A stretch of DNA of 59,073 bases from an uncultured bacterium (lineage in GTDB: Bacteria; Vulcanimicrobiota; Xenobia; Xenobiales; Xenobiaceae), in contig CAKUDB010000015.1 in the NCBI GenBank assembly GCA_934644775.1, positions 1-59,073 of the forward strand, written 5' to 3'. Position numbers and translations under genes: made by a program. The notes beneath the pieces were generated by a model. The model made no database searches and was not told the origin of the DNA. It saw only the letters and a program-made list of their open reading frames with translations. Below, one piece after another: positions 41,302-50,922 of the stretch; the first letter of the stretch is position 1, and the number at the start of each line of letters is the position of its first letter.

Positions 41302-42288
41302 TTAGTCTTCGTAACCGTGGGGATGGACTTTACGCCATTGCCAAGCCGAATCGACGATAGCCTCTATAGAATCGTATTTAGGCTTCCAACCTAATTGGCT
41401 ACGGATCTTTTCTGAAGAGGCTATTAAGAAATCGGGATCGCCCAAGCGACGCCCTTCCTCTTTAACGACAAAATCTAAACCGGTAACTTTACGCACAGCT
41501 TCAATTACTTGGCGCACCGAAAAGCCTTGGCCGCTGCCAAGATTGTATACTAAGTTGCCGCCCTTCTCCAAAGCTTCCAAAGCCAAAATATGGGCCTGGG
41601 CTAAGTCTAAAATATGGACATAATCGCGCACACAAGTTCCGTCTGGAGTATGGTAATCGGTGCCAAAAATAGAAATATGGGAGCGCTGTCCCATAGCCGC
41701 TTGCAAAACTAAAGGAATGAGATGGCTTTCCGGGTGATGATCTTCACCGCGCTCGGGAGTATTGCCGGCCGCATTAAAGTAGCGCAAGCGAGCACTCTTA
41801 AGGCCATGGATCTCTTCAAACCAACGCAACATACGCTCGACCATAAGTTTGGATTCACCGTAAGCATTAGTAGGATCGAGCTCTTGATCTTCGGTAATAG
41901 GCACCTTCTTAGGTTTGCCATAAACGGCCGCCGTCGAAGAAAAGACTAGGCGATCAACTTTTGCCCCAACCATAGCTCGCAAAACAGAGAGCGTACCCAT
42001 AGTATTATTGGCAAAAAAAGCACCCGGATCGCGCATAGATTCGCCTACTTCAATAAAAGCGGCAAAATTAAGCACAGCTTTTACTCCATAGCGCAGCATA
42101 ATATCTTTTAAGTGTTCAGTTTCTTCAATAGAGCATTCTTCAACGATACAATCTTTAGGTACAGCCGCTCGGTGTCCGTGACAAAAATTGTCTACAACTA
42201 CTACGCGACGACCAGTCTTTAATATTTCAGCACAGACCGTACTGCCAATATATCCAGCTCCACCAGTAACAAGAACAGTTTCCGACAT
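41302..42288 (-). CDS. galE: UDP-glucose 4-epimerase
   Basis: 328 residues. NAD-binding GGAGYIG at the N-terminus, the Ser-Tyr-Lys catalytic set in FSSTAAVYGKPKK and YGESKLMVE, and LRYFNAAG, NLGSGQGFSV and WKPKYDSIEAIV, all typical of GalE. It interconverts UDP-glucose and UDP-galactose for envelope glycans or galactose use. It lies 36 bases after an orphan DNA methyltransferase on the same strand and is probably read with it, although their functions look unrelated. Confidence 0.95.
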   Translation of the reverse strand: MSETVLVTGGAGYIGSTVCAEILKTGRRVVVVDNFCHGHRAAVPKDCIVEECSIEETEHLKDIMLRYGVKAVLNFAAFIEVGESMRDPGAFFANNTMGTLSVLRAMVGAKVDRLVFSSTAAVYGKPKKVPITEDQELDPTNAYGESKLMVERMLRWFEEIHGLKSARLRYFNAAGNTPERGEDHHPESHLIPLVLQAAMGQRSHISIFGTDYHTPDGTCVRDYVHILDLAQAHILALEALEKGGNLVYNLGSGQGFSVRQVIEAVRKVTGLDFVVKEEGRRLGDPDFLIASSEKIRSQLGWKPKYDSIEAIVDSAWQWRKVHPHGYED

Positions 42289-42324
42289 GTTTACTTTCTC
42301 ACTCTCCTCAAAAATTATGTCACG

Positions 42325-43269
42325 CTATTTTGTTTGCCCATTGATAGAATTTCTAGCCCAGAAAACTCCATCGCAATACCCCTGTATTTCAGAACTATCA
42401 TCAGCCATTTCCAAACGTTCTTCTGCCCAAGCGCAGTATTGAGGTTCAATTTCAACGCCCAAATAATGGCGCTGTAACTTTTTAGCTACCACGCTAGTAG
42501 TGCCTGATCCTAAGAAAGGATCGAAAACTACATCGCCTTCACAAGAGCTAGCTAAAATCAGTTTGGCCACCAACTTTTCCGATTTTTGCGTAGGATGAGC
42601 CGTATTTTCGGCCATTGACCAAAATGGAATAGTAATATCGTCCCAAAAATTGGAAGGACAAGTGTCGCGGTAGTTGCCTTTACTAGTTTCAACCCAATCT
42701 TTCGGTTTGCCATCAACTCTATAAGGTGCAATAACCTTTTTTCTAATTTTTACCGCTTCAAGGTTAAAGGTGTAATTGTCGCTTTTAGTAGCGAACCAAA
42801 TGTCTTCCAGGCCATTTTTCCAATTGGCTTTGGCTCCTCGCCCCTTTTCTCTTTGCCAAGTAATTCTATTTCTGACCTTAAAAAATTCTCCCAAAACTCG
42901 GCCAATAATTAAACTGCTTTCCCAATCACAGCAAACATAAATAGAGCCAGTATTTTTAAGCAAAGGTTGCACCGCATCTAACCACTGGCGGGTATATTCT
43001 TCATATTCATTGTCTTTTTTCTTGGAAAAAATGGTACCGTTAAAAGATTTAGTCAGATTATAAGGAGGATCGGCAATAATCAGATCCATGCTATGGCGCG
43101 GTAAAAATTTGGAAACTTCTAAGATATTACCGTTTACAGTTCTATCAAGTATGCCATCTAAACTTTCATGCGGTTGATTTATTTCTATACAACGTTTAAA
43201 AAATCTCCCACACTTATCAAATGGTCTATCTATTGTTCTATTTCTATCAGCCTTTTTGGACGATAACAT
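42325..43269 (-). CDS. Orphan DNA adenine methyltransferase (N6/N4 type)
   Basis: 314 residues. Catalytic motif IV DPPY at 67-70 (LIIADPPYNLTKSF) precedes motif I FDPFLGSGTT near the C-terminus, the beta-class order. It resembles DpnA/M.HinfI-type enzymes: WLDAVQPLLKNTGSIYVCCD and HPTQKSEKLVAKLI. No restriction endonuclease or specificity subunit is in the window, so it is an orphan, perhaps for epigenetic marking or protection. The target sequence cannot be read from the protein. The N-terminal ~40 residues are basic and poorly conserved. It is upstream of galE. Confidence 0.88.
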   Translation of the reverse strand: MLSSKKADRNRTIDRPFDKCGRFFKRCIEINQPHESLDGILDRTVNGNILEVSKFLPRHSMDLIIADPPYNLTKSFNGTIFSKKKDNEYEEYTRQWLDAVQPLLKNTGSIYVCCDWESSLIIGRVLGEFFKVRNRITWQREKGRGAKANWKNGLEDIWFATKSDNYTFNLEAVKIRKKVIAPYRVDGKPKDWVETSKGNYRDTCPSNFWDDITIPFWSMAENTAHPTQKSEKLVAKLILASSCEGDVVFDPFLGSGTTSVVAKKLQRHYLGVEIEPQYCAWAEERLEMADDSSEIQGYCDGVFWARNSINGQTK

Positions 43270-43446
43270 GACAATAATCTCTCTTAACTCAAACTTACCT
43301 TAATGTGCGTCATTCGACAAAGTCGATTTTTTTTCCAGCTTGCTTTTCTTTGTCCCTCTTTTCTTTATTTTTATAGGCAGATTTCTAACAGCGGTGGTAA
43401 AAATGCCAAGAGGAAAAGAGCTCCAGCCGTGGCAAATTGATAAGGT

Positions 43447-45657
43447 ATGTTTAAGCGTAATTTTAATTTTTTACTTCTAGCTTTAGCTTTAAGTACTCCC
43501 TTAGTTCTTAAGGCTTCCCTTCCCGCTCATGCCGAGCCTTCTCAGCAACCAGCAGCAGTTGCTTCAATTGCACAGGATTCGGTTGTACCTACTTCAAATG
43601 TTACCGCCGAGCGCACCGATTTTACAGAAACTATTCACGGCGTAAAAGTGGCCGATCCTTATCGATGGATGGAAAATATAGACAGCGCTCAAACTCGCGC
43701 TTGGATCGAAGTTCAACGCCATAAAACCAACGCTTACATGAGTCAAGTACCCAACCGCCAAGCTATCCGTCGCCATTTGGAAAAATTGCAAAATTATCCC
43801 CGCTTCGGCGCTCCTACTTACGAAGCTGGCAAATACTTCTATTATTACAATAGCGGCTTGCAAAATCAAAGCGTGCTTTACATGAGCGATTCCGCCGATA
43901 GTTTGGGTAAACCGATACTCGATCCCAACACTTTTTCCCAAGAAGGAGTCTCAGCTTTAACTGATGCCGTACCTAGTCCAGACGGCAAGTTTTTAGCTTT
44001 TGCTATTGCCAAATCAGGCTCAGATTGGAACCAAATTCAATTACTCGATTTAACTACAGGCAAAATTACCGCCGACTTAGTAAAGTGGGTAAAATTCTCC
44101 ACCATTGTTTGGGATGGAAATAGCAGCGGCTTTTATTACAGTCGCTACCCGGAACCGGCTCAAGACTCCAATGCTTTAGCCGGTGAAAATAAGTACCACT
44201 CGCTCTATTTCCATAAAGTCGGCCAAAACCAAGCTCAAGATCAGCTTATTTATGGCAATCCGCAAAATCCCGACCTGTCCGTTTACGGCAGTAGTAGCGA
44301 AGATCATAAATGGCTTTGTATAGAAGTTTCCCACTCCCAAAATGACAATGTGGCTATTTTGGCTAAGGACATGAGCGATCCCAACAGCCACTTTATTACT
44401 TTACCCAATTCATTCCAAGCCAAGTTTTCTATTATTGGTATAAAAGACGATACTCTCTACGCTTTTACCGATATGAAAGCTTCTAATGGGCGTATCGTCA
44501 GCGTCAAATTAACTAACAATGTTATCGACGTGCCTTGGAAAGAGGTTATTCCCCCAACTAAAGCAGCCATAAGTAGCGTCTCTTTGGTAGGTGATCATCT
44601 TTTTGTCAATTACTTGCACGACGCTTCTAGTCGCGTATCTGAATACAATTTAGAGGGTAAATTTCTTCGCGAAGTAAAATTGCCTGGTATCGGCAGTGTT
44701 TCCAGTTTCCACGGCAAACAGAGTAGTCCGACGGCCTACTATTCCTACACTAGCTTTAATGCGCCTTCAGTTATTTATGCTTACGATATTGCTAGTGGTA
44801 AGAGTTCGATTTGGCATGAGCCCAAACTTAGCTTTAATCCTAACGATTTTGTAACTAAACAAGTTTTTGTTAAGAGTAGCGACGGCGCTAAAGTTCCCTT
44901 ATTTATCAGTCATCGCAAAGACTTAAAAATAAAGGGCGACGTACCTACCTTGCTTTATGGTTACGGCGGTTTTGCTATTGATATGACGCCAGGTTTCTCT
45001 ACTCGCACTATGACTTGGATGCAAATGGGAGGAATTTATGCTCAAGCTAGTTTGCGCGGAGGCAACGAATACGGAGAAGCCTGGCATGTAGCTGGCACCA
45101 AAACTCAAAAGCAACATACTTTCGACGATTTTATTAACTGTGCTCAATATCTTATCGATAATAAATATACCAACAGCGAGCGCTTAGCTATCAATGGTGG
45201 CAGCAACGGCGGTTTATTGGTAGGCGCTTGCTTAAATCAACGCCCCGACTTATTTGGCGCAGCTGTGCCTCAAGTAGGCGTGATGGATATGTTGCGCTTC
45301 CATAAATTTACTATCGGCCGCTACTGGACTGGCGACTACGGCGACGTCAACAAACCTAAAGAGTTCGCCACTCTTTACAAGATCTCGCCTTACCACAATG
45401 TAAAAGAAGGGGCCACTTACCCAGCCACTTTAATAACTACTGGCGATCATGACGACCGCGTCTATCCAGCTCACAGCTTTAAATATGCTGCCGCTTTGCA
45501 ACATGCTCAAGCTGGGAAAGCGCCTATTCTCATTCGCATAGACAGCAAAGCCGGCCACGGTGCAGGCAAGCCTATTTCTAAACGCTTAGATGAAAGCGCC
45601 GATATTCTCTCTTTTATAGCTCAAGCTCTGGGTATGAGAGAGATTAACTTAAAATAG
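43447..45657 (+). CDS. Secreted prolyl oligopeptidase (S9A)
   Basis: 736 residues. Signal peptide FNFLLLALALSTPLVLKA to ~PAHA. A seven-bladed propeller region (~90-430) is followed by the alpha/beta-hydrolase domain. The catalytic triad is Ser586 in NGGSNGGLL, Asp669 or 670 in GDHDDRVYP and His704 in AGHGAGKP; GGNEYGEAWH is a family motif. It cleaves short peptides after proline in the periplasm. The ribosome-binding site is poor: AAGG lies only one to two bases before the ATG, and a 25-codon out-of-frame ORF begins at 43403. It is preceded by a ~180-base gap with no clear promoter. Confidence 0.92.
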   Translation: MFKRNFNFLLLALALSTPLVLKASLPAHAEPSQQPAAVASIAQDSVVPTSNVTAERTDFTETIHGVKVADPYRWMENIDSAQTRAWIEVQRHKTNAYMSQVPNRQAIRRHLEKLQNYPRFGAPTYEAGKYFYYYNSGLQNQSVLYMSDSADSLGKPILDPNTFSQEGVSALTDAVPSPDGKFLAFAIAKSGSDWNQIQLLDLTTGKITADLVKWVKFSTIVWDGNSSGFYYSRYPEPAQDSNALAGENKYHSLYFHKVGQNQAQDQLIYGNPQNPDLSVYGSSSEDHKWLCIEVSHSQNDNVAILAKDMSDPNSHFITLPNSFQAKFSIIGIKDDTLYAFTDMKASNGRIVSVKLTNNVIDVPWKEVIPPTKAAISSVSLVGDHLFVNYLHDASSRVSEYNLEGKFLREVKLPGIGSVSSFHGKQSSPTAYYSYTSFNAPSVIYAYDIASGKSSIWHEPKLSFNPNDFVTKQVFVKSSDGAKVPLFISHRKDLKIKGDVPTLLYGYGGFAIDMTPGFSTRTMTWMQMGGIYAQASLRGGNEYGEAWHVAGTKTQKQHTFDDFINCAQYLIDNKYTNSERLAINGGSNGGLLVGACLNQRPDLFGAAVPQVGVMDMLRFHKFTIGRYWTGDYGDVNKPKEFATLYKISPYHNVKEGATYPATLITTGDHDDRVYPAHSFKYAAALQHAQAGKAPILIRIDSKAGHGAGKPISKRLDESADILSFIAQALGMREINLK

Positions 45658-45686
45658 GCACCTAATCTTTATATCCATTACCCCAA

Positions 45687-45740
45687 AGCCGAGCCGAGGG
45701 CCCTTTCTAACCCTTATCCTGTTCTACCCTAGGCTCGGCT
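45687..45740 (+). promoter_or_regulatory. Strong hairpin upstream of the ECF S-component gene
   Basis: 14-bp stem AGCCGAGCCGAGGG/CCCTAGGCTCGGCT with one mismatch and a 26-base loop, 19 bases before the ATG at 45760. T runs are weak. It may terminate the peptidase transcript or regulate the transporter. Confidence 0.6.
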
Positions 45741-45759
45741 CAGCTTATCTTTCCACTCT

Positions 45760-46299
45760 ATGCCAAGTTTTTTTACAACGCGCAGCCTAGCTTTGACAGC
45801 CCTCTTTATCGCTTTAGGCTTGATACTGCCCTTCTTAACTGGCCAAATCCCCCAAATAGGGATAATGCTCTCCCCCTTACATTATCCAGTATTTTTGTGC
45901 GCTTTTACTGGCGGCAAGCGTGAAGCTACTCTAGTAGGTTTTATTTTGCCCTTGCTGCGCGCCTTACTCTTAGGAATGCCGCCTTTATACCCTATGGGGT
46001 TAGCTATGGCCGCCGAGCTAGCTACTTACGGCTTGGGGGCCGGTTTCATATTTGAGAAATCGCCTGGAAGCCCTATCAAAGCTCTATATAAAGCTTTGAT
46101 AGGGGCCATAATCGGCGGCCGATTAGTTTGGGGCTTGGCTATGCTAGCTCTCTTGGCCCCCACCAGCCAACCTTTTACCTGGGCAGCTTTTGTTAGTGGG
46201 GCCATTATTTCCACCATTCCGGGCACACTTTTGCAATTGCTCATTATCCCAGCTTTAGTCTTAGCTTTAAATAAAGCTAAACTCCAACAACTTAGATAG
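45760..46299 (+). CDS. ECF transporter S component (substrate-binding membrane protein)
   Basis: 179 residues with about six membrane helices. The N-terminus LTALFIALGLILPFLTGQIP, then LSPLHYPVFLCAFTGG and LLLGMPPLYPMGLAMAAELA, match ECF S-components that carry vitamins or metals. It needs EcfA, EcfA' and EcfT, none of which is in the window, so it would use a shared housekeeping ECF module. The substrate is unclear. No Shine-Dalgarno sequence precedes the ATG, and a strong hairpin ends 19 bases upstream. Confidence 0.85.
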   Translation: MPSFFTTRSLALTALFIALGLILPFLTGQIPQIGIMLSPLHYPVFLCAFTGGKREATLVGFILPLLRALLLGMPPLYPMGLAMAAELATYGLGAGFIFEKSPGSPIKALYKALIGAIIGGRLVWGLAMLALLAPTSQPFTWAAFVSGAIISTIPGTLLQLLIIPALVLALNKAKLQQLR

Positions 46300-46341
46300 A
46301 GCTAGCTATTTGAGGCTATCCCAAAAGAAAAGACAACTTTT

Positions 46342-47859
46342 TTACTTAACTAAGCTGCCGGTAAAGCCCCACATATACGATTCTTCTAAGCGAACTTTTA
46401 CCAATTGGCCGGTAATATCTTCTTGACTATCGACATGGACTAACCAATGTTGACAAGAGCGACCAGTGTAGCGGTGGGCGTTCTTCTTGCTAGGCCCTTC
46501 GATAAGTAATTCGACTTCTTGGCCGATTCTAGATTTATTGAGGGCTTCAGATATTTCGTTTTGAACTTCGATAAGTTTATGCAACCTATCCATACGAATA
46601 TCTTCAGGCACCCGATTAGCCAATTGGCTGCCAGGAGTACCCGGACGCTCCGAATAAGCGAACATAAAAGCGGAATCGAACTGAGCAGCTCTAACTACAT
46701 CTAAAGTATGGTGAAACTCTTCTTCGGTCTCATCAGCAAAACCGACGATAATATCGGTAGTGATACACAAGCCGGTAATCGCTTGGCGCATACGCTTAAC
46801 TAAATCTAAGAACTCTTGGCCATTGTAGCGACGGTGCATAACTTCCAAAATACGATCGTCTCCACTTTGTAAAGGCAAATGGACGTGAGGACAAACATTA
46901 GGATTAGCCGCCATAGCTTCAATAGCCGCTTGAGTAAAATAGGCCGGATGGGGCGAAGTAAAGCGCAAACGGAAAGAGCCAACTTTTTCGGGAGTAAGCT
47001 CTTTAAGCAACTGGGCAAACCCCTCTTCCATACGCAAATCGCGGCCGTAATCGTTAACATTTTGGCCCAGTAAAGTAATATCTTTAAAGCCACCTTTTAC
47101 TAAGCGGGTAACTTCGGTAATTACATCTTGGATGGGGCGACTTTGCAAAGGGCCGCGCACGTGAGGCACGATACAGTAGGTACACCACTGGTTACAACCT
47201 ACAGAAATCGGTACCATAGCCATAAATGTGCTAGAAGGACAAGCCTTCAAGGCCAAATGATTGCCCTTCTTTTCAACTTTAACTAAACCGCTACCCAACT
47301 CTTTTTTAGCTTGTCGGAAAGCCCGGTTAGCTTGGGAAGAAGTTTTGGCTTTAGCTTTAAGAGCGGCTAAAGTGCGGCGATTAGCTAAAATAGCCTCTAT
47401 ATATTCGGGCAAACGCTTAACTTGATGGGTGCCCAACACTATATCGATCTGGGGGAAACGCTCTACTAAAGAAAGCTTGTCCTTCTGGGCCAAACAGCCG
47501 GCAATAACCAACATAAAGTTGGGATTTTTTTCCTTGAATATTTTAAAGTCGCCCATGCGGCCGTAAACCTTTTGGTCGGCATTATCGCGAATACAACAAG
47601 TATTAAAGACGACAAGTTCAGCCTGGCTCTCTTGGGGGGCCTGATGGCAACCGTGCTCTTCCAATAAAGCACCGATAATCTCCGAATCGTAGACATTCAT
47701 CTGGCAACCGTAAGTCTGGATAAAATAACTTTTTGGCCAGTGCAACTGAACTTCTTCTGCCTCAGAGCCTAAGTCGATAGTCTGACAAGCTCCCATAAGA
47801 GTATTTAAGGTAGCCGTATCCTCGAAGGCCTGATTGTGGCAATTACATTTATCTTCCAT
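46342..47859 (-). CDS. miaB: tRNA-2-methylthio-N6-dimethylallyladenosine synthase
   Basis: 505 residues. UPF0004 domain with FIQTYGCQMNVYDSE, NTCCIRDNADQK and VIAGCLAQKDK holding the auxiliary cluster cysteines; radical-SAM motif CNQWCTYC; TRAM domain at the C-terminus (VELLIEGPSKKNAHRYTGRS). It methylthiolates A37 of tRNAs reading UNN codons. A ~45-residue basic insertion (about LKAKAKTSSQANRAFRQAKK) separates the first two domains, and ~40 extra residues precede the first motif. It starts nine bases after ctpA, so one operon is likely. Confidence 0.95.
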   Translation of the reverse strand: MEDKCNCHNQAFEDTATLNTLMGACQTIDLGSEAEEVQLHWPKSYFIQTYGCQMNVYDSEIIGALLEEHGCHQAPQESQAELVVFNTCCIRDNADQKVYGRMGDFKIFKEKNPNFMLVIAGCLAQKDKLSLVERFPQIDIVLGTHQVKRLPEYIEAILANRRTLAALKAKAKTSSQANRAFRQAKKELGSGLVKVEKKGNHLALKACPSSTFMAMVPISVGCNQWCTYCIVPHVRGPLQSRPIQDVITEVTRLVKGGFKDITLLGQNVNDYGRDLRMEEGFAQLLKELTPEKVGSFRLRFTSPHPAYFTQAAIEAMAANPNVCPHVHLPLQSGDDRILEVMHRRYNGQEFLDLVKRMRQAITGLCITTDIIVGFADETEEEFHHTLDVVRAAQFDSAFMFAYSERPGTPGSQLANRVPEDIRMDRLHKLIEVQNEISEALNKSRIGQEVELLIEGPSKKNAHRYTGRSCQHWLVHVDSQEDITGQLVKVRLEESYMWGFTGSLVK

Positions 47860-47868
47860 TTTTTACCT

Positions 47869-49725
47869 TTACCTACCAGAAAGCACTTGCAAAGCTTTCT
47901 GTAATTGAATATCTTTGTCTTTTTTGCCCACAAAGCGTGGTTCCATCTTAACGGTAATATCGGGCACTAAACCGTTGTGGTCGATAACATGGCCGCTGGG
48001 AGAATAGAAGCGAGCCACAGTCATCTTCATAGCCGAGCCGTCATCAAAGGGAAAGACTTGCTGTACAGATCCCTTACCGAAACTGCGCTCCCCTAACAAT
48101 TTGGCCAGTTTATGATCGCGCATGGCGCCAGCCGTAATTTCCGAAGCGCTAGCCGAAAAACGATTGATCATAACGATCATAGGCATATTTATTTTGCCAT
48201 CACCTTCGGAATTTAAGTTGCTGCGACTGCCAGCCCTATCTAAGGTGTAGACAATTAAACCGCCGCGACGAATAAATTGGCTGCCTACGCCTACAGCCGC
48301 TTGGACAAAACCGCCGCCATTATTGCGCAAATCCAAAATTAAACTGGTAGCGCCTTGGGATTTTACTTTAGCTAACTCGGCAGCCAACTCTTGGGCCGTC
48401 TCAGCACCGAATTGGCGCATACGAATATAACCTACTTGGCCGTACATTTTAGAAGTACAACTAATTACATGGATATTGGCTCTGGTGACAGACACATTAA
48501 AAGGCTCAGCCACGCCGGGACGCTTAATTTTTAAGATAACCTTAGAGCCAACCGGGCCGCGGATCATTTTAGTAGCAACATCTAAAGCTAAACCTTTGGT
48601 AGTAGTACCATTTATAGCTAAAATTTTGTCGCCAGCTTCGATACCAGCCTGATAAGCGGGAGCTCCTTCCATAGGCTCAAAGACGGTAACTTGGTTAGAG
48701 TCGTCTTTATCAGCCTCAATATAGACACCAATACCACCAAAGCCTTGAGTTTGGACTTGCTCTTTAAGGGAACTATACTCCTTAGGAGTCATCAAAATTG
48801 AGTAGGGATCGCCCAAGCCATAGAGCATACCCTCAATAGCGGAATAGGTCAGCAAATCTTTATTGATATTTTTACCGTAAAGATTGAGAATTTGCGTTAA
48901 AACATTCTTATTTTTATCCAGCTTGTGTAAACCGTCGACCGAAGCTCCAGCAGCTCGCACTAGCTTACCGACCTCTTTGACTACGCCTTTTTCCAATTGC
49001 TCGTCGTTGACAACTTGTACAAAAGAAGTGCGGATACGAAAATAAGCATTGGCAAAAAGCTCTTTGGTAGGTTTGAAGCCCAATTCTTGGGGATTCTTCA
49101 ACAGAGCCTTATAGTCGATATCTAATTCGTAATCGCTCATTTTATTGTTGAGCGGTTCGTCGTTCTCTTTGCCTTCAGCAGCTGCTTCCATAGCTGAAGA
49201 TTTTACACTAGCTTGCTTAGGAGTAACCGATTTTTTTTTTGCTTGGTTTAATTGGGTAGCGGAAGATTTGGCCCCTTGGTTCGTGGCCAGCTTGGGAGTC
49301 TGACCGTCGACGCTCTGATCTTCAGCCAGAACCCAATTGTCGGGAATATCGTCGTCGGAATTAGCTTTAGAGACCGAATCTGAGGACTTTTGGCCAGAAG
49401 ATTGAGCCTTGCCAGACGGCCCTTTACCAGGTTGGCCTTCATCCCAGATAAACTCAACATCTTCGTCAGGGCCGAAAGTTTGGGTTTTAACTGTAAAATC
49501 GACTGATTTTCCCTCGTCGGCGGGATTGTGAGTCGGCGAAGATTTAGAGTAAGCCTCGTGGCTACCATTGGCCGAGGGAGTAGCTTCCACTTCAGTCGAA
49601 GGCTGACCGGAGCCCAAATTAAAGAGGCTGCTGCCGCCGTTAATATAATTAAATAAAACAGAAGCTAAAACTACAGCAGCCAAAATAGCGACTACTTTTA
49701 CAATTTTAAGCGCTTTTTCACTCAT
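47869..49725 (-). CDS. ctpA: C-terminal processing peptidase (S41)
   Basis: 618 residues. Membrane anchor at ~8-28 (VVAILAAVVLASVLFNYI). A long Ser/Lys/Gln-rich low-complexity linker (~30-205) precedes the core. PDZ domain ~330-410 (GFGGIGVYIEADKDDSNQV, GDKILAINGTTTKGLALDV). S41 catalytic Ser in NRFSASASEITAGAM and Lys in ERSFGKGSVQQVF. Periplasmic; trims C-termini of exported proteins. The linker is unusually long for a CtpA. It is first of ctpA-miaB and follows a small zinc-finger gene 31 bases upstream. Confidence 0.93.
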   Translation of the reverse strand: MSEKALKIVKVVAILAAVVLASVLFNYINGGSSLFNLGSGQPSTEVEATPSANGSHEAYSKSSPTHNPADEGKSVDFTVKTQTFGPDEDVEFIWDEGQPGKGPSGKAQSSGQKSSDSVSKANSDDDIPDNWVLAEDQSVDGQTPKLATNQGAKSSATQLNQAKKKSVTPKQASVKSSAMEAAAEGKENDEPLNNKMSDYELDIDYKALLKNPQELGFKPTKELFANAYFRIRTSFVQVVNDEQLEKGVVKEVGKLVRAAGASVDGLHKLDKNKNVLTQILNLYGKNINKDLLTYSAIEGMLYGLGDPYSILMTPKEYSSLKEQVQTQGFGGIGVYIEADKDDSNQVTVFEPMEGAPAYQAGIEAGDKILAINGTTTKGLALDVATKMIRGPVGSKVILKIKRPGVAEPFNVSVTRANIHVISCTSKMYGQVGYIRMRQFGAETAQELAAELAKVKSQGATSLILDLRNNGGGFVQAAVGVGSQFIRRGGLIVYTLDRAGSRSNLNSEGDGKINMPMIVMINRFSASASEITAGAMRDHKLAKLLGERSFGKGSVQQVFPFDDGSAMKMTVARFYSPSGHVIDHNGLVPDITVKMEPRFVGKKDKDIQLQKALQVLSGR

Positions 49726-49756
49726 AAAAAATTATATTTTCTCCCGCCCTAATTAA

Positions 49757-50068
49757 CTAAGCTAAAGCCGGCATATCTAGATACCCGCCGCCGCAGCAAC
49801 CGGGACAGACGATATAGCCGCTGCCATGGCAAAAAGTGCAACCAGAAACGCACTTTTCCGACTCTACTTGAGAATCTTCCTGGTTTTTACTTTTTTCCCC
49901 TAAGGCCTCCCCCTTTTGGCAATAAGGACATTTTACCTTGCCCAAACCTTGGCACATTTCGCACTTTACAAAAATAAGTTGAGAAGGCTTCATATTCTTT
50001 ACTTCTCCACAGATCTTACAGCCATAAAAAAAATACGCTGCGTCACAATATAGCATAACACAGCGCAT
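49757..50068 (-). CDS. Small zinc-ribbon protein with DnaJ-type CxxCxGxG motifs
   Basis: 103 residues in the longest form. Two paired zinc motifs: CEMCQGLGKVKCPYC and CTFCHGSGYIVCPGC, as in the DnaJ cysteine-rich domain, separated by an acidic/Lys linker. An ATG at 49993 (GGAG 11 bases upstream) would give a 78-residue protein that keeps both motifs; the longer form adds a CKIC. No J domain. It may be a redox chaperone or protein-binding zinc scaffold. It lies between hpf and ctpA on one strand. Confidence 0.65.
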   Translation of the reverse strand: MRCVMLYCDAAYFFYGCKICGEVKNMKPSQLIFVKCEMCQGLGKVKCPYCQKGEALGEKSKNQEDSQVESEKCVSGCTFCHGSGYIVCPGCCGGGYLDMPALA

Positions 50069-50162
50069 CCTTTTAGTCTGGACTTATCGCCCCTTAGCGA
50101 GGTAGAAAGCTCCTAAATAAGCGGAAGCTAAAAAAGCTTCGCTCTAAGGCAAAACTAGAAGT

Positions 50163-50699
50163 TTAGATCTTGGGATCGACTAAGCCGTAACCTTCCCCGT
50201 CTAAAGCGTATACAACGTTGATACGACCGGTCTTAATGTTTTGGAAAGCATAGAAGCGGAAATCTCTATCATTCATAACTTCGATGGCTTCTTCTACACT
50301 AATGGGAGCGGCCGAATAAGAAGTAGTTTGCTTAATAGGTGAAACTTCGTGTTCAACAGTTTCTCCCGAACTCTGGGCAGCTTCTTTGGACTCTTCGCGA
50401 TCCTTACGGTTGACATCCAAGTTCTTGGAACGAGCCTTATCGAGTTGTTTTTCCAACTTTTCGACTACGCAGTTAATAGAGCGGTACATTTCGTCGCAAT
50501 CACGCTCTTCGGCGCGCATTTCGAAGCCTTTGCCAAACAAAGTAATCTCGACAATGTGACGATGGCGATCCGTAGACATAGTTACATTAGCCGTAACGAC
50601 CGTATCAAAACGACCGATCTTTTTCTCCAGCTTTTCAATAACATGCTCTCTGAGTGAATTGCTCACATCAAAATTCTTTCCGCTGACTGTGATTTGCAT
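50163..50699 (-). CDS. hpf: Ribosome hibernation promoting factor, long form
   Basis: 178 residues from ATG 50699, five bases after GGAGG; the frame runs nine codons further but that start has no ribosome-binding site. The N-terminal S30AE/HPF domain (1-~100; MQITVSGKNFDVSNSLREHV, VEITLFGKGFEMRAEERDCD) is followed by a linker and a C-terminal dimerisation domain (~120-178; SVEEAIEVMNDRDFRFYAFQ, GRINVVYALDGEGYGLVDPK). Long HPF pairs 70S ribosomes into 100S in starvation. It stands at the head of hpf-zinc ribbon-ctpA-miaB. Confidence 0.95.
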   Translation of the reverse strand: MQITVSGKNFDVSNSLREHVIEKLEKKIGRFDTVVTANVTMSTDRHRHIVEITLFGKGFEMRAEERDCDEMYRSINCVVEKLEKQLDKARSKNLDVNRKDREESKEAAQSSGETVEHEVSPIKQTTSYSAAPISVEEAIEVMNDRDFRFYAFQNIKTGRINVVYALDGEGYGLVDPKI

Positions 50700-50803
50700 A
50701 ACTGCCTCCAGAATGTTTGTTGGCAAAACGATTTGCTCAACTGGGACAAAGGACTTAATGTTCCGTAATTTGATAATTTTCCAATCTCAGCACATCGCTT
50801 ATA

Positions 50804-50834
50804 AAAAAATGTTTTCAACAAGTTAACATTTTTT
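50804..50834. terminator. A/T-rich hairpin upstream of hpf
   Basis: Perfect 10-bp stem AAAAAATGTT/AACATTTTTT with an 11-base loop. It looks like a short bidirectional terminator or attenuator in the divergent hpf/MoxR region. Confidence 0.5.
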
Positions 50835-50922
50835 ACCTTCTAAAGAGGGAACAAAAGCTCCGTTTCCCTAGCTAGACTAAATTTATCGATATAAGGGGGC
50901 GTTTACTTTTTTAGTTCGAAAC

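Noticed and set aside
43403..43480. 25-codon ORF overlapping the peptidase start
   Set aside because: Out of frame, weak start context; listed only as a possible uORF in the peptidase entry.
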